From Tillus elongatus (Eukaryota > Arthropoda > Insecta > Coleoptera > Cleridae), in NCBI GenBank assembly GCA_964006375.1, contig OZ023270.1, positions 72,444,082 through 72,508,081 of the forward strand: a stretch of 64,000 bases of DNA, written 5' to 3'. This document shows positions 1 to 11,251 of this stretch, one piece after another. The notes below the pieces were generated by a model. That model was not told the DNA's origin and did not search any database. It worked only from the letters and a program-made list of their open reading frames with translations. Made by a program: the position numbers and the translations under genes. Every line of letters begins with the position of its first letter. The first letter of the stretch is position 1.

Positions 1-185
1 AAATCGCACATGTTTTTCCTGGAAAATTTTTGGTTTCCTTTCCGGACATTTTTGTATCTCTGAAAATAAGAAAGCTATGGCAACCAAATTTGGTACTCAG
101 GTTTACACTACACTAGTTCCCCCACATGCCAAAATTCAGATCTCTAAGTTGAAGGGAAAAAAGTTACAGACATTTAAAAACAATT
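1..185 (+). mobile_element. HINE-like element, internal/3' part
   Basis: This matches the module that follows the TA tract in the copies at 7990-8512 and 8670-9382 (ggaaaattttt, then tctctgaaaataa, then ctatggcaaccaaatttggt). The left end is cut by the window, and similarity fades after about base 180. The short open frame over it is incidental. Bases 186-560 hold nothing I can name. Confidence 0.55.
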
Positions 186-584
186 GGGTGGCCCTGATGA
201 CCAGAGAAATGCACAAAACCATTATATTTTTTATCAATAACAAAATCTATTGTATATTACAGGAAATATTAAGTTGTCTTGACAAAAAGGTCAAGAAATA
301 ACAGAAAAATTACTTTGAAAATGTTATAGTTTTCCTTCATAAAATGTCAAAGACGCGATTTTAAAGTAAAAATTTGCAATTTTTGATGGAGAACCTGAAA
401 TAAATATGGGTTATGTAAAATAAATCTCTAAATAAATGTGTTTTACAAAGCCTTAAGTTACAGATTAACCATCATTGTCCTTCATTTTAATAAAATATTT
501 GCAGAAAATTCATTTCAAATAGACGCCTTTTCAGATGCTTTAGCAGTAGTTACAGTTATAGAGTTTGTGGTTTAATAGTCTATA

Positions 585-765
585 CTTTTTCTCGAATTCT
601 CGTAGAAAAAAATCGTTATTGAGAAGACCGCGACTTTAATCTTGAAAGGAGTGCGAACTAGGCCCCCCGTTTTGCCGATATTTTTAACCCTGTCACCCCT
701 GAAATTTTGAACGGAATCAGTTTTTTAAAATCGGTTCAGTAGTTTTTGAGAAAACGCATTTTAAA
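585..765 (+). mobile_element. Degenerate HINE-like 5' end
   Basis: The stretch ctcgtagaaaaaaatcg, followed by gagtgcgaactaggcccccc, resembles the 5' part of the copy at 8670 (cgtagaaaaaattcact, then gagcgcgaactagg). No TA tract follows. It is probably an old 5' fragment belonging with the piece at 1-185. Confidence 0.4.
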
Positions 766-852
766 GTGTTGTATTAGTTGTTGAACTAGAAATTGAGCTG
801 TCTAGGATTCCAAAACTCAAGACTGGGGACTAGGTTCCCAGAACTGCAATAA

Positions 853-1958
853 TATTTCAACGACACACCACGTTACAGCCTAAATACTATCGTACCGTGG
901 GAAAGAGGCAACTTGTTAATTCCGGACTTGAAGAGCGGGCATAACAAGATGTTCTATGTCTGGTGACCTGGACAGTAAAAGGGTGCATTCGCTCTGATTC
1001 CCTGGTAGATCTGTTGGGGGCAGCAGGTGGAGGAACTATGGAAGAAAGCTCCTCTGAGAAGTGCCCGTGCAGATATCTATAAATAAAAAAGAGAGATAGA
1101 GGTCACCAACGGCACGTCGGTGGGCAAGAGATGGCAGCCTTTGGGTGAGGGTAGCGTAACCGATGAGACGTATAGCTCTCTTCTGAATGGAGTCCAGGAT
1201 AGCAAGTGTAGAAGCGGCAGCGGCACCCCAGATGTGGGAGCAGTATTTGAGGTTTGGCCTTATTTGTGAAGTATATAAGGTATAGAAATTAGCTGGTGAA
1301 AAGTAATTGCCAGCCCGGAAGAGGAAACCTAATTTCTTGGAATTTCTTAGCAGCCGCTTCTGCAATTGATGTGACATGTTGGTGCTAATTGAGATTTCGA
1401 TCCACAGAAATGCCAACAAGTGAAAAGGACTCATTATTTTGAATAACTTGGTTGTTCATTGTGATGGGTCTAGGGCTGGTGTATCTCCTATGAGATAGAA
1501 ATCAAGACTGAGATTTGGTGGGGTTGACTTGTACAAGATTTATACTTCCCGAGTCTAATATTTTTTTGAGATCCACGGAGACAGAACCCTCCATGAGTCT
1601 GCGATCGTCATCTAATTGGGCTAAAGAGACAGGCTTAGAATATTGTATATTTGAATGGAGGGTGCTGTCGTCCGCGTAACTGTGAACTGGGTTGGATGTG
1701 TTAGAGAGGAGGTCATTGATGTGGAGAAGAAACAAAGTAGGGGTTAAAGCTGAACCTTGAGGAACTCCTGCATTAATTGGATACAGTTTAGAGGAATGGC
1801 CATCCACGACAACAGAAATGCTTCGGTTGGAGAGGAAATTTGCTGTCCAGGTACAGAGTTTTGGTGGTAGGCCGTAGGCCGGAAGTTTATTAAGCAGCGC
1901 TGCGTGACAGACCTGGTCGAATTCTTTGGATACGTCTAGAGCGACAATCTGCGATTCA
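853..1958 (-). mobile_element. Non-LTR retrotransposon NL-A copy 1 (RT, 5'-truncated)
   Basis: Read on the - strand this is the C-terminal half of a reverse transcriptase. Palm motif A is near 1950-1920 (LDVSKEFDQV), motif B at about 1775 (AGVPQGSAL), the catalytic motif at about 1685 (SYADDS), and the thumb and C-terminal domain follow. Frameshifts and a stop split it. A second copy of the same family lies at 49050-50545, and similarity ends abruptly at about 1958, so this copy is 5'-truncated, as is usual for target-primed retrotransposition. The palm resembles Jockey/CR1-group elements; the clade is not resolved. Confidence 0.85.
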
Positions 1959-2289
1959 AAACAAACGATAAAAATTAAATTGAAATAACAAATTGATAAA
2001 TTGTCAAAAACAAATTAATTGTTACTGTGTTAGTTGGCTTGCATGAATTATTCTATTGCGAAAAGGTTATTAATTATTGATCATATTACGAAAAGAGTTT
2101 ATGTGCATTGAATGTGCAAAATCCGAAGAACCAAGTTAATCGAAAGTAGTCCATGGCCAAACTTTGAGACACGGAGTCGGTGGCTAATCGGAGGCGAGTG
2201 ATACAAGCTGAAAATCGAATAGTGGGAAATTAAGCAATGGTGGTTGCTATTTTGAGGCGGGTCCGTTTCGTTTTTGCTGCGCCACTCTG

Positions 2290-2600
2290 CATATATGACT
2301 TTAATTCTTAGGATGAACCAGGTCCTGAATTTATTAAAACCTGACGTTTCGGCTATTGTTTTGCAGCTACTTTCAAGAAGCTAAGGAAATGTGAAAGAAA
2401 ATGAGCTACAAGGCCTCAATCTGCCTACTCCTTATGGCGGTGGATAGGGGTAGGTTGAGTTGTTGTAGCTCGATTACGGGGCCTTAATTTATCTATTCCC
2501 CAAATATCGCTGAAAATCGTCTCTAAGGTATCAGTGTGTTCAACCCTAAAAACGGGAGGTAATTGACAGACCGACACATTTTTTGCCTACGAAAATCAGG
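2290..2600 (-). repeat. Diverged copy of the ctcgacgtttcggctc repeat family
   Basis: It contains gacgtttcggct, a short inverted stem, and then the module aaggcctcaatctgcctactcc, in the same order as at 3480-4080. It is older and lacks the tandem expansion. See the finding on hammerhead-like folds. The interval 1959-2289 before it shows nothing recognisable. Confidence 0.6.
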
Positions 2601-2788
2601 TTTTTTTACATGTTTGAAGACTTTTGACACTTGAGCTAAAAGAAATTCGATTTTACGTTTCCGTTACCATACTTCCACGGATTTGTGACGATGTGAAGGT
2701 AATATGTAATAAATATATTGAGTACTTCTTATTACCAACATTTTAATTAGCTACAACTTGTAAGCAAAATATTTTTAATTTATTTTAG

Positions 2789-3104
2789 GACTTGCTGTTA
2801 TTGATTTTGAAAGTTGGAGACCTGTATTTCGTCAAAATTTTGGAACTTTATCTCTATACAAAAATGTATCTATAGAAATTGAAAGAAAAGTACATCCACT
2901 TTGGCCAGAGCTTTTGCTGCAAAAAGCTGCTAGGAGAAAATTTGAATTTTATGCTCGTATGTTTATGGAGGAAACCCTATATTATGGGAAAAAACTAAGA
3001 AAGAAAGCCACTTGGGGTTTTTATGCTTACCCATACTGTTTCAACATGTCACCAAGTAACATGAAAATGAACTGCCCGCCGGAAGTGGTGAAAGAAAACG
3101 ACAG
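2789..3104 (+). CDS. Hyaluronidase (GH56), internal exon with catalytic site
   Basis: The exon follows a pyrimidine-rich acceptor (tttattttag) and ends at a gtaaga donor. It encodes about 105 residues beginning GLAVIDFESWRPVF. DFE is the acid/base catalytic motif of the GH56 hyaluronoglucosaminidase barrel. It continues with the helix FEFYARMFMEETL and WGFYAYPYCFN, the family's WGFYgyPxCyN block. The enzyme hydrolyses hyaluronan and is normally secreted. It starts with 2 nt of a split Gly codon and ends with 2 nt (AG) that combine with C of the next exon to give Ser. The signal peptide and first barrel strands must lie in exons left of the window. No disruption is seen in this exon. Confidence 0.92.
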
Positions 3105-3367
3105 GTAAGATTTTTTTGTCACTGTACTTTAAAATATGCTACCAACAATAATTTGGTCATATCCTTACGTGTAATTTTTCATCTACCTAATCACAAAACA
3201 TTGAAATATATATGATTCATTTCCATTGAATCATAATACGTATTATAATACCTCACTGAGTCGCTAAAGAGAAATGAAGTGGTAACACCGCGACCACAAA
3301 TTTGTGTAGGTAAGAATCTGACCGGTAAGGAGAGCTAAACCGTAGGATCACTGACTTTAATTTTAAT

Positions 3368-3369
<2 letters not shown>

Positions 3370-3447
<78 letters not shown>
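3370..3447. repeat. (TA)n microsatellite
   Basis: About 78 bp of pure TA. It sits directly before the repeat family beginning near 3448 (gagacatgcttggttctcgg), inside hyaluronidase intron 3105-5575. Long Ile-Tyr reading frames here are artefacts. Confidence 0.98.
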
Positions 3448-3451
<4 letters not shown>

Positions 3452-4460
3452 CATGCTTGGTTCTCGGGTTAAACCGCGTCCAGAATTTATGGAAACTCGA
3501 CGTTTCGGCTCCTGTTTTGGAGCCATTTTCAAGAGGTAAAGGAAATATGTAAGGACACTCTAAGGCCTCAATCTTCCTACTCCTTAGAGTGATGGACAAA
3601 GGTGGGTAAAGGAAATATGTAAGGACACTCTAAGGCCTCAATCTGCCTACTCCTTAGAGTGGTGGACAAAGGTGGGTAAAAGAAATATGTAAGGACACTC
3701 TAAGGCCTCAATCTGCCTACTCCTTAGAGTGATGGACAAAGGTGGGTAAAGGAAATATGTAAGGACACTCTAAGGCCTCAATCTGCCTACTCCTTAGAGT
3801 GGTGGACAAAGGTAGGTAAAGGAAATATGTAAGGACACTCTAAGGCCTCAATCTGCCTACTCCTTAGAGTGATGGACAAAGGTGGGTAAAGGAAATATGT
3901 AAGGACACTCTAAGGCCTCAATCTGCCTACTCCTTAGAGTGGTGGACAAAGGTAGGTAAAGGAAATATGTAAGGACACTCTAAGGCCTCAATCTGCCTAC
4001 TCCTTAGAGCGCTGGATAAAGGTAGGTTGGGTTGTTGTAGCTCGATTACGGGGCCTCAATCTGCCTACTCCCCAAATCTCGCCGGAGATCGTCCGTGAGG
4101 TCTCAGTGTGTTCAACCCTAGGCCTCAGAGAGATCTGGCAGTTCGTTGCAAGTCTTGTCTTACATATGTCGTTCCGTCTACCTGTTGCGTCATCAGTGAA
4201 AGTAGTGGGGTCACCGTCAATTAAGTGGGGGGCTTTGGTCACGGTATCTAGAGGAAGAATTAAGAGGGTCACCGGCATTTGTTACGGCAGATAATGATGC
4301 AATAAAATTGTCTGTGGAATTTATTTCCTTTTTGTGTGTTTGTAAAGAAGATATAATAGGTTTCCAAGTAGTCGGAAGGCGAAGACCATCATCTCTCTTA
4401 TTTAAACAATCGGGACGTTTTTCAAACTTTTATTGCTTCGCGGATAATTCCTTTACCTCT
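3448..4460 (-). repeat. Penelope-end-like repeat block
   Basis: The block starts at the TA tract with acatgcttggttctcgg, a possible divergent hammerhead-like fold at 3496-3535, seven 70-bp tandem units, then a unique tail (ggtctcagtgtgttcaaccc and so on to about 4270). The same modules recur at 4457-5250, partly inverted. No protein is encoded. The arrangement resembles non-coding ends of Penelope-like elements, but that is an inference. Confidence 0.55.
3535..4024. repeat. 70-bp tandem array, 7 units
   Basis: Seven near-identical units of exactly 70 bp (ggtaaaggaaatatgtaagg at 3535, 3605, 3675 and so on). Units 1, 3 and 5 carry gatggacaaa and units 2, 4 and 6 carry ggtggacaaa, so the array alternates as 140-bp dimers. 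The last unit is diverged (gctggataaa). Confidence 0.95.
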
Positions 4461-4572
4461 TGAAAATGGCTCCAAAACAGGAGCCGAAACGTCGAGTTTC
4501 CATAAATTATGGACGCGGTTTAACCCGAGAACCAAGCATGTCTCACATTAAAGACCGCGGAAATCTTTCTGA

Positions 4573-5001
<429 letters not shown>

Positions 5002-5119
5002 ATCCGGCGAGATTTGGGGAGTAGGCAGATTGAGGCTCCGTAATCCAGCTCCAAAAACCCAACCCACCTTTGTCCACCGTTCCAAAGAGTGGGCAAATTG
5101 AGGCCTTAGAGTTCATGTC

Positions 5120-5405
<286 letters not shown>

Positions 5406-5420
5406 AAGTATAATTAAGTA

Positions 5421-5463
5421 AATGAAAATTCGCTACCATAACGCACTTGCTGCGTCCAGACTT
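5421..5463 (+). mobile_element. HINE-like 3' terminus
   Basis: Contains aaaattcgctaccataacg, followed by the hairpin acgca-cttgc-tgcgt and tccagact. This is the shared 3' terminus of the family (also at 8470-8512 and 9345-9382 on + and at 28187 and 60450 on -). Confidence 0.7.
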
Positions 5464-5575
5464 ATTAGTTTTTAATCCATGTAATTTTAATTTAATTTTA
5501 ATTATCAAACAGAGTGAATTGTTTGCTAGTGGAAAGTTGTCTTATTTTATTTTAAACGATTTTTAATATTTCCAG

Positions 5576-5786
5576 CACATATTGGTTATTTGATATTGTC
5601 GATACTTTTCACCCGTCTTTATATTTAAGTGAAGACAGAATGACATCCGGAGAAAAACTGCAAATGATTGAAGGAAGAATCAATGAAGCTAATAGGTTAA
5701 GAGCTAGTTTAAATTTACCAAATACAACCAAGCTGTATCCTTACTTTTGGTACAAATATCAGGATAGTAAAAATTTCTTAAGCAAG
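5576..5786 (+). CDS. Hyaluronidase (GH56), second exon in window
   Basis: Acceptor tttccag at 5575 and donor gtaagt at 5787. It starts in the phase left by the exon ending at 3104 (AG + C = Ser) and ends on a codon boundary. Translation begins TYWLFDIVDTFHPSLYLSED, matching the family's segment W..dxStalyPSiYL. A helix with RINEANRLRASL and the barrel strand LYPYFWYKYQDSKNFLSK follow. It is intact and carries the middle of the catalytic barrel. Confidence 0.92.
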
Positions 5787-5922
5787 GTAAGTTACGTTAA
5801 GCAACCTATACAAGTTTTATTGATGCGCTTTTAGTGAATTTTCATTAATATTTTGAAAAATCTATATTTTTGAAAGTATTAGAGTAACTGGAATGAGACT
5901 TTAGGAAGATGTGGCTAGAAAT

Positions 5923-5925
<3 letters not shown>

Positions 5926-5998
<73 letters not shown>
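5926..5998. repeat. (TA)n microsatellite
   Basis: Pure TA, 73 bp, directly before the mariner-like element whose left end reads aaggtggcgcattg. Mariner elements insert at TA, so the tract is a likely target. Confidence 0.97.
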
Positions 5999-6002
<4 letters not shown>

Positions 6003-7545
6003 GGCGCATTGAAAACGAAACAGACCGATTTGCGTCCAGAGAAATTTTTTTTAAGAAACGCTGAAACACGTCAATTTTAATATTGAGGGGGACATGTTTT
6101 GACATAAAACTCAACTTTGTCACATCAACCCCTTAAGGGTGGTGATAACAACCCTTATATTTTAAATAGGGAACATGGGTCGAGTGTTACATCATTTGAA
6201 AGCTCTTTATTTTCTGAATTCAGCACACTAATTTTTTTGGAAGTTTTATCAACTCGTTTGAAAATTATTCACAGTTGAAGATGCAAAAACGCATTTCACT
6301 CATTCCGATAAGAAATGTGCTGATAGTCAATGTTTTGTTGGTTTGTAAACAAAAAATTGACTATCAGAACATTTCTTATCGGAATGAGAGAAATGCGGTT
6401 TATTATTTCAGTTTATCGGTCGGTTTGATACTTGATAGTACTACAGAAAATTAATTTCAATGGTGTATTCTGTAGAAGAAAGAGTTGAAATAATTACTCT
6501 TTTTTTCAAAAACGATGACTGTGCCAACCGTACCGCAAATTTGTTTAATGAACGACATCCGAACAGACATGTTAACAGAAAATACATTTTGAAGTTAGTT
6601 GCAAAGTTTCGACAAAGTGGTTCAGTAGCCAAGAAAAAACGGGATCCTGAACGTGAATTTCCGGTTAGAAATGAGACTACTGAGATTTAAGTTTTAGGAC
6701 AAACTGCTGCAGACCCAACTTTGAGCACGAGAAAATTGGCCACTGTTTCAAACATCAAAAGAAGAACTATTCAGCGAATATTGAAGCATCATAAATTTCA
6801 CCCGTATAAAATTCATCTTGTACAACAATTAAATAAAAATGATTTTGATCGGCGGCTGGAGTTTTGTGAAGTTATGACTGCACGAATAGCTGATAACGGG
6901 AACTTTCTGTTCAATATCTGTTTTTCAGATGAGTGTAGGTTTTTATTAAACTCTGCAGTCAATCGTCATAATTGTCGTTATTGGGCAGATAATAATCCAA
7001 GAAATTTTCACGAACTCCACACTCAAACTCCACAGCAATTGAATGTCTGGACTGGCATTTTTTGAAACCGTTTAATCGGACCAATTTTTCTTGATGGCAA
7101 TTTGAGTGGAGAAACGTATTTGGAGTTACTAGAAGAAATCGTTTACCCTCTAAAATGATGATCGCTATCAAGAAAATCAATTAGTGTTTCAACAAGATGG
7201 AGCTCCTCCGCATTTTTCACAACTTGTTAGGGAGTTTTTGAACAGTTTCCAGAGCAATGGATTGGGCGTAGAGGTGCTATTGAGTGGCCCCCTAGATCAC
7301 CGGATTTAACTCATTTAGACTTCTTCTATAGGACCATTTAAAGAGTAGAATTTTCGCAACAGAACCGGGGTCTCTGGAAGAATTACGACGACGCACTGTT
7401 GAAGAATGCCGTCTAATAACTCCACAAATGCTCCAGAATGTCAGAGCTCGTTTTAAACAAAATTTGTACTTTTGTATGGAAGCTGGTGGTCAACAATTTG
7501 AACACTTACTTAACTGAATAAACATTTTTGAACGTTTGGTTTTAT
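5999..7545 (+). mobile_element. Mariner-like (IS630-Tc1-mariner) element, decayed
   Basis: A transposase relic runs from the ATG at 6460. It has an N-terminal helix-turn-helix (VEERVEIITLFF), a linker interrupted by a TAA near 6688, and a second HTH (LATVSNIKRRTIQRIL). The first catalytic Asp is in FSDECRF near 6930. RYWADNNPRN and LNVWTGIF follow, then, across frameshifts, the second Asp region (a QDGAPP-type block near 7193-7215) and SPDLTHLDFF near 7300. Spacing between the second and third acidic residues is close to 40-41, suggesting the DD41D (rosa-type) group. Stops at 6688, 7063 and later make it non-functional. The right terminus is unclear. Confidence 0.85.
6288..6401. repeat. Perfect-looking hairpin in mariner 5' non-coding region
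   Basis: Arms of about 45 bp (gcatttcactcattccgata and then agaaatgtgctgatagtcaa, with the reverse complement at 6356-6401) and a loop of about 20 bp. The arms differ at only two or three positions. It may be a small inserted hairpin element or a subterminal inverted repeat. Confidence 0.85.
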
Positions 7546-7555
7546 TTTTTAGTTT

Positions 7556-7989
7556 TTTTTTAACGAAAAATTGGGCTCCTCAGAAAGACCTTGTAGAAAA
7601 CCTTTCTTCGCAGACGTTTAATAAAAATAAGATCGACCTTTTAAATAAAGGCCTAAAATTCGGTTTGCAATCACAAAAGGACGATCTATTAGATGTCTTT
7701 GCCGGCATTGAAACAGCTATCAGCTATTAGACAATTACATGAGCCTTCAAAAAACTTTATTAGACAAGCATGTAAAGATAAAATTAACTAAAAATTTAAA
7801 TTAAAATAAGCTCAATAATACAAAAAACGTCAATCAAATAAATATAGTTAAACGACTGCGAAAGAAAGTTTTTATCTAAAAGCAGACAAGGGCAATATAC
7901 TGTATAAAAAACTAAATAGAAGCCATCTCCCAAAAATGATTTCCGAAGTTAAAAACAATTTATAGAGGATGTCATGGAAATAGTAATAA

Positions 7990-7990
<1 letters not shown>
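7556..7990 (+). mobile_element. Penelope-like element fragment (RT N-terminal region)
   Basis: The translation contains LLNKGLKFGLQSQKDDLLDV and then, after stops and frameshifts, FYLKADKGNT. Both are characteristic of the N-terminal part of Penelope-like reverse transcriptases (the ADKGN block precedes palm motif A). It is broken by stops at about 7728 and beyond. It lies between a mariner and a HINE-like element in a hyaluronidase intron. Confidence 0.65.
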
Positions 7991-8512
<522 letters not shown>

Positions 8513-8669
8513 TTTATATCCTGATTACTTTTATTTCTGTCATATTGACTTTTAGTTTCATTATTTTCAGCACACTATTCAGCAGACTCAATACCCTTTG
8601 TAATTATTTTCACTTGTCTTCTGCAATAAAAACGATGTTCGTTTGTTTTCATTGAAATAATGTAATTTT

Positions 8670-9382
<713 letters not shown>

Positions 9383-9712
9383 TTTTTTTAATTTTAAGGC
9401 CAGTTCATTAAAATAACTAATTTTTGAAAATGACCTTCAAATGTTTGTTTTACGCAATACTGTAAAAGGTTTTCGTCGGTTTATTTGATCTATTTATTGT
9501 TTTTATTCTATATTCTAAATAATATTGTTACACGTGCTAGATAAAAATACAAGATAAAAACCATAAATTTCCCAAATCTCAAACTATTTAATGTACATAA
9601 AATAATACTTAAGAAATTTAAGTGCCTATTCACTTGAAACAAAAATGTAAAATGTAAAAGTGACCTTACGCATGAGCCAATTTTTTTCATTAGGTACTTT
9701 TGATTTTTTTAG

Positions 9713-9871
9713 GATGATTTACGCAATTCACTACTTCTTTTATCTGCTATGGAAATAGATGGGATAGTCATATGGGGTAGCAGCAATGATGTCAATAACA
9801 AAAACAAATGTTATGAATTATATGATTACATTGATAATATATTGGGACCTGTGATTATAAATAATTTTTGA
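9713..9871 (+). CDS. Hyaluronidase (GH56), terminal exon
   Basis: Acceptor ttttttag ends at 9712. Phase 0 matches the preceding exon. Translation DDLRNSLLLLSAMEIDGIVI, then WGSSNDV, a Cys and ILGP, ending at TGA 9869-9871. This is the family's final barrel segment (dLxxtixxaaxlGadGviiWGSS...C...yxxxxLGP). The three exons here give about 227 residues, the C-terminal two thirds of a typical 350-400 residue enzyme. There is no C-terminal EGF-like extension, as in bee-type enzymes. The gene looks intact where visible. Confidence 0.93.
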   Translation, partial: DDLRNSLLLLSAMEIDGIVIWGSSNDVNNKNKCYELYDYIDNILGPVIINNF

Positions 9872-9880
9872 TAATCGGTC

Positions 9881-9886
9881 AATAAA
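9881..9886 (+). promoter_or_regulatory. Polyadenylation signal of hyaluronidase gene
   Basis: AATAAA ten bases after the stop codon. From here to 10175 I see no further feature. Confidence 0.65.
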
Positions 9887-10175
9887 TTATGTCAAAAATA
9901 TAATTGGTTTTAATTTTCACCAAATACCATCTTTTTCTTTAAAACCATTTACGAAACTATCCTATTATGTACCTGCACCTAACTGTTATCAACCTAAGAT
10001 GCCTATAGAACGTAACGAAACGCGTGTAGAATAAATCGGGATAAATGACGTCACAATACTGTTGTATTTTTAATAACAACTTGGAAGTTTAGAAACCTAT
10101 AACTTGGTTATTTATGAAACTAGTTTTGGAAGATACTTTGTTAAAAAAACGTCTAAAACCATAATCTTATTTCTA

Positions 10176-10188
10176 TGACATTGGGCAT
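10176..10188. repeat. Target-site duplication, left
   Basis: tgacattgggcat, repeated exactly at 11239-11251. Together they bracket the 5'-truncated NL-B copy and show it arrived by retrotransposition. Confidence 0.88.
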
Positions 10189-11238
10189 GGAGGAGGTCAG
10201 GCTAGGACTATACAGACTAGCCTGCAATGGTAGACTGAAGATCAACCCAGGCTTCAGGGGCCACTGCAAAATTCAGGAGATCGTGAAGGAGCCCAAGCTT
10301 GAAATGAGGTCAGACTTCGCGAGCCCGCAAATGTGCAGGGAAAACAACTTTACAGTGGAAATCCCAGACAGCGAGGCATGGCGGGATGAGACGCCGGGCA
10401 TACCACGGGACGCGCTCGTCTGGTTCACGGACGGATCCGGCGGGGAGCGTGGGACGGGGGCAGGTGTTTACTCGGAAGGACCGAGGGTAAGTCATAGTAT
10501 TTCCCTCGGAGCCCATGCAACGGTGTTTCAGGCCGAGAGGTACACCATTCTGCACTGTGTGCGGGAGAACAAGAGGCGGGGCTACGCCAACAAGCGGATC
10601 CTCATAGCCACAGACAGCCGGGTGCCGGGTCACTTGGGGGTCAAATGCAATGAAGAAGCTGACAGTCTCGCGAAGAGAGGGTCAGGAGAACCATTTATGG
10701 GACCAGAACCGGCTCTGGGCGTGTCAAAGAGCACTGCCAGGGGAGCCATTAAGTCCTGGGTCAGAAACCAACACAAGGTGTACTGGGCGGACTGTCCAGG
10801 GCTCAGACATGGGAAGTCAATAATTGACGGACCCAGTTCAAAGACAGCTGTGGAGCTGCTAAATCTTAGCAGAGAACAGCTCAGAAATACAACAGGTCTC
10901 TTGACGGGACACATGGCCGTCAAAAAACACTTGCATAAAATGGGGCGGTTCGAAGGGGACCTCGCATGCAGACTCTGCGGCGAGGGGGAGGAATCAGCCC
11001 AGCACATCTTGTGCGAGTGTAAAGCTATGGACCGCAAAAGACAACTGATCTACGGTCGGTCTAGACCGGAGACAGAGCAATATAAAACTTCACCCTACCA
11101 ATCGCTGTGCAGACTAGTTCAAGGCACAGTGATCTTGGAATGGGTGGAGTAAGACTAAGGGTATGCACAATCAACCAAAAGTTGCAGTGCAATCGGGGCG
11201 GCAAGGCCGCGGACGAGCCCTGAGGGAACAAAAAAAAG
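10189..11238 (+). mobile_element. Non-LTR retrotransposon NL-B copy 1 (RNase H and Cys-His tail)
   Basis: A 3' segment of an RNase H-bearing element (LOA/I/R1-like group). RNase H residues are visible in WFTDGSGG, QAERYTIL, ATDS and CNEEADSLAKRG, followed by GPEPALGV, the helix LLNLSREQLRNTTGLLTGH and a zinc-knuckle-like CRLCGEGEESAQHILCEC. Compared with the copy at 41932-42729, about 40 residues between ATDS and the GHLGV motif are deleted in frame. The open frame appears to begin at 10175, but that ATG lies in flanking DNA; the element begins at 10189. The 3' end is gccctgagggaac followed by an A-run. Confidence 0.88.
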
Positions 11239-11251
11239 TGACATTGGGCAT
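11239..11251. repeat. Target-site duplication, right
   Basis: Exact copy of 10176-10188, directly after the element's A-rich tail. Confidence 0.88.

Noticed and set aside
3535..4024. CRISPR-like array
   Set aside because: The 70-bp units are contiguous with no unique spacers, and the setting is eukaryotic.
5421..5463. Hairpin acgca-cttgc-tgcgt as a transcription terminator
   Set aside because: It recurs at the same position at the ends of dispersed elements and fits a Helentron-like 3' hairpin; there is no adjacent transcription unit.
10175..10188. ATG at 10175 as the real start of the NL-B reading frame
   Set aside because: It lies at and before the left target duplication, so it is host sequence fused by chance.
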